Origin: CAG-698 sp964385755
GTDB taxonomy: Bacteria > Bacillota_I > Bacilli_A > ML615J-28 > CAG-698
Assembly (NCBI GenBank): GCA_964385755.1
Contig: CAYLPZ010000010.1
Coordinates: 1-62,693 of the forward strand
DNA length: 62,693 nt
Reading direction: 5' to 3'
Shown: piece by piece, positions 57,595 through 62,693 of the stretch
How positions within the stretch are numbered: the first letter of the stretch is position 1
How the letters are laid out: the number at the start of each line of letters is the position of its first letter
The notes under the pieces: model-generated
Told to the model about the DNA's origin: nothing
Databases searched by the model: none
Seen by the model: only the letters and a program-made list of their open reading frames with translations
Translations under genes and position numbers: made by a program

Positions 57595-58444
57595 CTATTA
57601 CATCATCCGTTAAGTCTTCTTTTTTGATTTCTTCTTTATGACTTTTCACCTTAATGCACTCTTTTGCATCCCATTCAGTAATTATATCTTCACTATTAAT
57701 TACTTTAATACGTTCTCTGATACAATCAATTGAAACAACTTTTACATTTTTTTCTTTTGGTGTATTTACAATATCACCAACTAAAGGGATTCTTTTTCTT
57801 ACTTCACAATAATAATCATTTTCGTAACCAATACAGCACATTAATTTTCCACATAGACCTGCTGTTTTAGATGCGGAAAGACTCATATTTTGATCTTTAG
57901 CCATCTTCATTGTAACTGTACCAAACTCACGCAAGAATTCTTTACAACAAAGTTTTCTTCCACAAGGTCCAATTCCACCAATCACTTTAGCTCCTTCTCG
58001 TGGTCCAATCTGACGTAGTTCAATACGAACACGAAACTCACTAGCTAAGTCTTTTAAAAGCTCTCTAAAATCCACTCTTCCTTCCGCATTATAATAGATA
58101 ATAATTTTTTGCTTATCTAATGTATATTCGCAGAATAATAGTTTCATTTCTAGTTTATGTTTATCAATGATTTTCTTACATTTATCAAAATCTTTTTCTG
58201 CCTTTTCTAAATTTGCTTGATAATTTTTAATATCATATTTATTGGCTATTCTAATTATTGGCTTTAACTCATGTTCTAGGAGTTCATCAGCAATTTCTTT
58301 TACTGGTGTTTCCACAAAACCAAGTTCTAATCCTCTTGCAGTTTCCACAACTACTTTATCACCTTTTTTAGGTGAATAAGGTTCTGGTGAAAACCAGTAT
58401 ATTTTTCCAACTTCTTTAAATATTACCCCTACAACTTTTGCCAT
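57587..58444 (-). CDS. ricT: PSP1-domain protein RicT (YaaT)
   Basis: 285 residues; the ATG at 58444 is best placed after GAGG, and another ATG lies 3 bases upstream. PSP1 domain with GFVETPVKEI, IGPREGAKVIGGIGPCGR, CCKEFL and LMCCIGYEN: the Cys cluster that binds iron-sulphur clusters in the Ric complex. In Bacillus it helps RNase Y-dependent RNA maturation and replication control. 23 bases downstream of holB, the usual neighbourhood. Confidence 0.93.
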   Translation of the reverse strand: MAKVVGVIFKEVGKIYWFSPEPYSPKKGDKVVVETARGLELGFVETPVKEIADELLEHELKPIIRIANKYDIKNYQANLEKAEKDFDKCKKIIDKHKLEMKLLFCEYTLDKQKIIIYYNAEGRVDFRELLKDLASEFRVRIELRQIGPREGAKVIGGIGPCGRKLCCKEFLREFGTVTMKMAKDQNMSLSASKTAGLCGKLMCCIGYENDYYCEVRKRIPLVGDIVNTPKEKNVKVVSIDCIRERIKVINSEDIITEWDAKECIKVKSHKEEIKKEDLTDDVIDD

Positions 58445-58473
58445 CATCAAACCTCTTATATATTCTTTCTAAT

Positions 58474-59493
58474 TTATTTTTTACTTCTTAACTGTTCTAA
58501 GCTTGCAAAATAATCAATGAATAGAAGTTCTCTATTCACATAACTATTCAATTTTTGCTTATAATCTAATGTCATTGTAATTATATCATATGCTTTTTCT
58601 TTTGAAATAATCGTATTTAATTCTTTAATTTCTTCTTTATTTTCTATTTCTTGAAATAGTGAAGTAAAAATCATATTTTGTGCTTTTAGAAGATATCCTA
58701 CTAAATAATCATTAACTATTTGTACAAAGATATCAAAGAAAAGTTTTGTATAGATATCTTGTGATAATGATAATAATCTTGATTGTTCAAAAGCAAGTAT
58801 TAATAAATTTTTAGATGTAAATAGATTTATGAATAATTGTTTTGCGAAAGCTAATAATTCTTTGTAATTGTCACTTTTTATTGTTTCTAATCCTTCGGTC
58901 AAATCATTAGTAAATTTCGCAAGCAAATGTGCATCTTCAAAACTAACATCATTATCTAAATACTCTTTTAATAGATTATCTTCTTTTAATTTGTCAAAAT
59001 GAATAATTTGTGAACGTGACTTGATTGTTTCTAAGACCTTATCAATATCACTAGTTATTAAAATACCATATGAATCTTCTTTCATCTCTTCAAGAAACTT
59101 TAAAAGCTTATTTGCGGCAGCAGGATTCGCTTTTTCAATTCCATCAATAATAAATATTCTAGTGCCGTACTCAAGCCCTGTATAACTAAATTCCTCAATT
59201 AGTCTTTCTATTTGATCAACTTTTATACTTTGAAGTGTATCTAGATTTTCTGGTGATACATAAAAAATACGTGGATGAACGTTTTCTTGTATTCTTCTAC
59301 AATCAATACACTTTCCACAAAAGTTATGATTTTCACATAAAATCAAATTAGCAAGATACATTGCACCGAGCATTTTAGGCGTACCCTTTACACCATCAAA
59401 TAAATAAACTTGTGATAATCGATTATTTTTAAAACCATTATCTATAGTTTTAACAAACCTAGGTTGTGTTTTACGTAATAATTCATAATTCAT
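58474..59493 (-). CDS. holB: DNA polymerase III delta' subunit
   Basis: 339 residues. Zinc-binding Cys set (ILCENHNFCGKCIDCRR), clamp-loader motifs IFIIDGIEKANPAAANKLLK and LITSDIDKVLETIKSRSQII. The P-loop position reads GVKGTPKM, typical for the non-ATPase delta' subunit. Clamp-loader component, next to tmk as in many Firmicutes. Confidence 0.93.
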   Translation of the reverse strand: MNYELLRKTQPRFVKTIDNGFKNNRLSQVYLFDGVKGTPKMLGAMYLANLILCENHNFCGKCIDCRRIQENVHPRIFYVSPENLDTLQSIKVDQIERLIEEFSYTGLEYGTRIFIIDGIEKANPAAANKLLKFLEEMKEDSYGILITSDIDKVLETIKSRSQIIHFDKLKEDNLLKEYLDNDVSFEDAHLLAKFTNDLTEGLETIKSDNYKELLAFAKQLFINLFTSKNLLILAFEQSRLLSLSQDIYTKLFFDIFVQIVNDYLVGYLLKAQNMIFTSLFQEIENKEEIKELNTIISKEKAYDIITMTLDYKQKLNSYVNRELLFIDYFASLEQLRSKK

Positions 59494-59500
59494 AAAGCAC

Positions 59501-60127
59501 CTAATTTCTAATTTTATCTAATACTATTGATAAAACGTCTTGATATACTTCTTCAATGCTACGGTTTCCATCAATCACTTTAATTCTATTAGGAAATCTT
59601 TTCGCAATTTCTAAATATCCTTCTCTAACTAAATTGTGAAAATCTAAAACTTCTAAATCAAGTCTATTTACATCTCGATTATTACTACTAATTCTTTGTA
59701 AACCAACCTCAGGAGGTAGGTCAATTAATAACGTTAAATCAGGTAAGAAACCATTTGTTGCATACATATTGATATCATAAATAGTTTTAACACCTAACCC
59801 TCTAGCTTTACCTTGATACGCAAGGGATGAATCAATATACCTATCACTAATAACAAGCTTGCCATCATTAATTGCTGGTTTTACTATTTCTTCTAAGTGT
59901 TGTTTTCTGCTCGCTGCATATAATAATGCTTCAGTCATATAATCCATATTAGTGTTCTTAACATCTAATATTACATTTCTAATCTCTTCCGCAATCTTAC
60001 TTCCACCAGGTTCACGAGTTTTTAATACTTTTATATTCATTTTTTCTAAATCGGAAGAAAGCATATTAATTATCGTTGTTTTGCCTGTTCCTTCTCCGCC
60101 TTCAATTGTTAGAAATTTTATACTCAT
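59501..60127 (-). CDS. tmk: Thymidylate kinase
   Basis: 208 residues; start at 60127 after AAGGTG. P-loop EGGEGTGKT, DR(Y/H) motif SDRYIDSSLAYQG and REPGGSKIAEEIR. Phosphorylates dTMP. First gene of the leftward run tmk-holB-ricT-trmN6-like-orf-rsmI. Confidence 0.96.
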   Translation of the reverse strand: MSIKFLTIEGGEGTGKTTIINMLSSDLEKMNIKVLKTREPGGSKIAEEIRNVILDVKNTNMDYMTEALLYAASRKQHLEEIVKPAINDGKLVISDRYIDSSLAYQGKARGLGVKTIYDINMYATNGFLPDLTLLIDLPPEVGLQRISSNNRDVNRLDLEVLDFHNLVREGYLEIAKRFPNRIKVIDGNRSIEEVYQDVLSIVLDKIRN

Positions 60128-60194
60128 CTTAATCACCTTATTTATTATATTATAACTAAAAATTATTAAAAAATAAAGAGCTTTTTTCTTTATA

Positions 60195-60270
60195 TTGACA
60201 CATCAATTAAATGAGTTGTATAATTTATATGAAAAGTATGATTTTTCATACGAAGGAGGTAAAAGATACT
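60195..60270 (+). promoter_or_regulatory. Consensus sigma-A promoter with overlapping palindrome, AbrB-ABC operon
   Basis: TTGACA (60195-60200), an 18-base spacer and TATAAT (60219-60224). Just after it ATGAAAA...TTTTTCAT forms a near-palindrome (about 60229-60249), a plausible operator for the AbrB-like product. AAGGAGGT follows before the ATG. Confidence 0.8.
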
Positions 60271-60271
60271 T

Positions 60272-60496
60272 ATGAATAATGATGGAAAATACATTTTTGG
60301 TGTGTGTAAAGTTGGCGAAAGAGGACAAATAGTAATTCCTAAACAAGCTCGTGATGTTTTTAATATCAAACCGGGTGATAATCTTGTAATGCTTGGTGAT
60401 ATCAATAAAGGAATTGCGATAGTAAAATGTGATATTATTTCTGATATTACAAATACCATTTTAGGAGACAATAATGAACAAAAGAAAAATGATTAA
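60272..60496 (+). CDS. AbrB/SpoVT-type transcriptional regulator
   Basis: 74 residues with the swapped-hairpin motif VGERGQIVIPKQARDVFNIK followed by PGDNLVMLG. Small dimeric DNA-binding protein, likely autoregulatory through the palindrome at its promoter. Overlaps the ABC ATPase gene by 23 bases, so the three genes form one operon. Confidence 0.9.
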   Translation: MNNDGKYIFGVCKVGERGQIVIPKQARDVFNIKPGDNLVMLGDINKGIAIVKCDIISDITNTILGDNNEQKKND

Positions 60497-61220
60497 TGTA
60501 AATAATTTATCAAAGAAATACAAAGATATCTTAGCAGTAGATAATATTTCATTTTCCGTTGAAGAAGGAAACTTGTTTGCTATTCTTGGCGTTAATGGAG
60601 CTGGCAAGTCTACTACTATTCATATTCTTACAGGATTAATTAAAAAGGATTTTGGAAAAGTCACAATTGATGAATATGATATAGACAAAGATAGTAGTAA
60701 AATAAAAGCTATTTCTAATGTATCGTTTCAAGATTCTTCTATCGCATTAAATTTAACCGTTTACGAAAATCTTGATTTGATTTGTTCTATTTATGAAATT
60801 ACTAACAAAGAGAATAGAATATCAGAAATTGTTAAACTATTTGAATTTGAAGATTATTTAAAAACTAAAGCTAAAAACTTATCAGGTGGCTTTAAGCGTA
60901 GACTTTCTATTGCTTTAGCGTTAATCACAAGCCCAAAAATACTTTACTTAGATGAACCAACTTTAGGTCTTGATGTCTTATCAAGAACAGATCTTTGGAA
61001 AATTATCAAAAGTTTAAAAGGTAAAATTACAATTATTCTAACTACTCACTATTTAGAAGAAGTCGAACATTTAGCTGATAGTATTGCAATTATGAATAAA
61101 GGAAAAATATTAACAAATGGATCACTTAATGATATTTTAGTCCATACAAATAGTAATTCATTAGAAGAAGCATTTATTAAAATAGTTAGAACAAATAAAG
61201 AAGGTGTTAATAATGAATAA
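60474..61220 (+). CDS. ABC transporter ATP-binding protein
   Basis: 248 residues. Walker A GVNGAGKST, Q-loop VSFQDSS, signature NLSGGFKRR, Walker B ILYLDEPT and switch TTHYLEE. Class of drug or antibiotic exporters (CcmA/DrrA-like). Start after AGGAGACA. Confidence 0.95.
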   Translation: MNKRKMINVNNLSKKYKDILAVDNISFSVEEGNLFAILGVNGAGKSTTIHILTGLIKKDFGKVTIDEYDIDKDSSKIKAISNVSFQDSSIALNLTVYENLDLICSIYEITNKENRISEIVKLFEFEDYLKTKAKNLSGGFKRRLSIALALITSPKILYLDEPTLGLDVLSRTDLWKIIKSLKGKITIILTTHYLEEVEHLADSIAIMNKGKILTNGSLNDILVHTNSNSLEEAFIKIVRTNKEGVNNE

Positions 61221-61977
61221 ACGTTTATTAGGGTTTGCGAAAAGAAACTTTTTAGAAATAGTTCGTGATCCACTAAGTTTGATCTTTTGCGTAATTTTTC
61301 CATTAGTTCTTCTTTTGATATTTAAATTAATTGGTATTAGCATCTCATCAGAACAAGCTAATGCTCTTTACCAGTTTAAACTAGATTCTTTAATCCTAAG
61401 TATTACTGTTTTCGGTTTTTCTTTTCTTACTTTATTTTCTGGAATGTTAGTTGCGAAAGACAAGGCAACTTCATTTCTCAATAGATTAAAAGTTTCTCCA
61501 ATGAAAAGCTCTGATTTTATCTTAGGATATTTACTACCACTTATTCCTATTGCACTTTTACAAATAATACTTACTTATTTATGTGGAATTATTTTAGGAT
61601 TAAAGGTAACATTTAGTTTATTGTTATCTATTTTATTTATGATACCAGTATCACTTTTATTTATTTGCTTTGGACTACTTTTTGGAATATTCTTCTCAGA
61701 TAAATCAGTTGGTGGTATCTCTTCTATTCTAATCAACTTTAGTGCAATCTTTTCAGGTATGTTTATGCCTATTGAAACAATGGGAAATGTAATTTTAGTA
61801 ATTGCGAAAATATTTCCATTTTATAACAGTTTAAGAGTTGTTCGTAGTGTAATTAATAACACCTACACTTTAGAATTATTCTATTATCCACTTATTAATG
61901 TTTTTATTTATTTAACTATTTTATTAATTGCCACTATTATTATCTTTAATAAGAAAATAAATCATGCAAAGAATTAA
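61213..61977 (+). CDS. ABC-2 type membrane permease
   Basis: 254 residues; the ATG at 61213 overlaps the ATPase gene by 8 bases and follows GAAGGTG. Six membrane segments, with FLEIVRDPLSLIFCVIFPLV at the start and the ABC2 phrase FSGMFMPIETM near the end. Forms the pore of the exporter; the cargo is unknown. Confidence 0.92.
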   Translation: MNKRLLGFAKRNFLEIVRDPLSLIFCVIFPLVLLLIFKLIGISISSEQANALYQFKLDSLILSITVFGFSFLTLFSGMLVAKDKATSFLNRLKVSPMKSSDFILGYLLPLIPIALLQIILTYLCGIILGLKVTFSLLLSILFMIPVSLLFICFGLLFGIFFSDKSVGGISSILINFSAIFSGMFMPIETMGNVILVIAKIFPFYNSLRVVRSVINNTYTLELFYYPLINVFIYLTILLIATIIIFNKKINHAKN

Positions 61978-62030
61978 TAATATTGACTTTTTTCGTAAAA
62001 TATATATAATAATATCGAAGAGGTGATAAT

Positions 62031-62612
62031 ATGTTTAAGACACAAGAACAAATTTTAAACCGAATGAAGGAATCAGAGCACAAAGCATTTTGTCCATCTG
62101 ACTTTTTAGATATTGATAATCCTCGTATGGTATCTAAGAGTTTAGAACTTTTAGTAAACCAAGGGTATATCCTACGTGCAAGACGAGGTATTTACTATAA
62201 AGAACTTGAAGAAGATTATGATGTTCTAGAAATTGCTTTAGCTATCGGTAGAAGTAATAATTGGATTGTTTGTCCTTGTGGATCATTTGCACTTTATTTA
62301 GTTGGTTTGCATGATGAAAATCTACCAAGCATTTCTTTTGTATCAACAGGACAATATGGATTTTACGAAATCGGAGATACGATTATTGAATTTAAACATG
62401 CTTCTAGTCGTTATCTACCAAATATCTCAATTAACTTACTTATAGCTATTCAAGTTCTTAAAGAACTTGGAAAAGAAAATATAAACAATAAAGTTATTTT
62501 GGCCATTAGAAACTTTCTAAGTGATAGTGATAAAAATATTATCTTAAAAGGAAACATTTGTATTGTCTCTTGGATTTATAAAACTTTATATGAAATTTGT
62601 GAGAATAAATAA
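62031..62612 (+). CDS. AbiEi/DUF6088-like protein (orphan antitoxin-type regulator)
   Basis: 193 residues; ATG after GAGGTGA. N-terminal winged helix (about 1-60: FLDIDNPRMVSKSLELLVNQ, LRARRGIYYK) followed by the AbiEi-like domain (CPCGSFALYLVGL, FVSTGQYGFYEIGD, FKHASSRYL). Related proteins act as antitoxins and repressors next to an AbiEii-type nucleotidyltransferase. No such partner is present in the 80 bases left, so it is an orphan unless the partner lies beyond the window. Confidence 0.75.
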   Translation: MFKTQEQILNRMKESEHKAFCPSDFLDIDNPRMVSKSLELLVNQGYILRARRGIYYKELEEDYDVLEIALAIGRSNNWIVCPCGSFALYLVGLHDENLPSISFVSTGQYGFYEIGDTIIEFKHASSRYLPNISINLLIAIQVLKELGKENINNKVILAIRNFLSDSDKNIILKGNICIVSWIYKTLYEICENK

Positions 62613-62619
62613 AAAATAA

Positions 62620-62655
62620 GCGTAATTACTTTTTTAGTGGTTCTTACGCTTAAAC
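62620..62655 (+). terminator. Possible terminator hairpin
   Basis: AAGCGTAA pairs with TTACGCTT around a 17-base loop, but no T-run follows on the plus strand. Weak. Confidence 0.35.
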
Positions 62656-62693
62656 GGGTATAAATCCAATAATTTAATTATGAGCAAATAAGA

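Noticed and set aside
1..62693. Recoding of TGA as tryptophan, as in mycoplasmas
   Set aside because: Tryptophans in the conserved proteins are TGG, and conserved frames show no internal TGA at Trp positions.
1..62693. tRNA genes, rRNA genes, integrases, complete insertion sequences or CRISPR arrays
   Set aside because: Looked for characteristic motifs on both strands and found none that could be supported.

Overview
The window is AT-rich DNA from a monoderm, probably uncultured, gut-type Bacilli/Mollicutes relative (RF39/Erysipelotrichia-like; inferred, no 16S rRNA present). This rests on the low GC content, lipobox lipoproteins, AGGAGG-type ribosome binding sites, an rpsF-ssb-rpsR operon, AsnA, PepV, a CotZ-like protein and BspA-type leucine-rich repeat surface proteins. 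The code looks standard: tryptophan is TGG and long frames close at ordinary stops. Two runs of exactly 100 N (246-345 and 22557-22656) are scaffold gaps. Each lies inside a gene for a repetitive surface protein. I see no rRNA, tRNA or CRISPR array.

1-6.2 kb holds cell-surface proteins: a repeat protein running off the left edge, a modular lipoprotein, and an alpha/beta hydrolase fused to a membrane domain.

6.3-27.1 kb is the most interesting region, a surface-fibre-like system. One leftward operon (17714 to 6348) encodes an HD-GYP/degenerate-EAL protein, six small secreted or membrane-anchored proteins (five with a TasA/camelysin-like leader ending in YAW or FAW; four of those five plus the sixth carry a new C-terminal W-x-[ED]-G-x-D signature, three of these four TasA-like ones and the sixth with a following Cys), two SipW-type signal peptidases, and a membrane-anchored McrB-like AAA+ ATPase paired with a DUF2357-like protein. 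Upstream lies a 7TMR-DISM/LytS-type histidine kinase and a response regulator with a SARP-like output domain. Beyond it is a giant leucine-rich repeat protein of about 2000 residues with the same kind of leader. The fibre operon and the giant gene each have four direct repeats of GTTGC at exact 11-bp steps, ending 10 bp upstream of a -10 box. This is the architecture used by SARP activators, so the two transcription units probably form one regulon of the two-component system between them.

27.1-40.3 kb is an accessory, partly decayed region. It holds orphan small genes, an LRR remnant, a Fic protein, two DUF4143 ATPases (one with a nonsense codon), a GH5 lipoprotein and a repeated downstream element (R1) carrying a terminator. 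Two orphan copies of the 3' end of rpsR lie here, each touching the 3' end of an accessory gene. This suggests repeated insertion at the 3' end of rpsR, whose intact copy is at 40332-40565.

40.3-62.7 kb is mostly housekeeping: rpsF-ssb-rpsR, a P-type ATPase, a DJ-1/PfpI protein, M42 peptidase, trmB, pepV, tkt, coaX, efp, an epimerase, asnA, rubrerythrin, and a run from rsmI to tmk. It also contains a convergent CotZ-like/CotO-like pair. It ends with a rightward AbrB-ABC exporter operon and an orphan AbiEi-like regulator.
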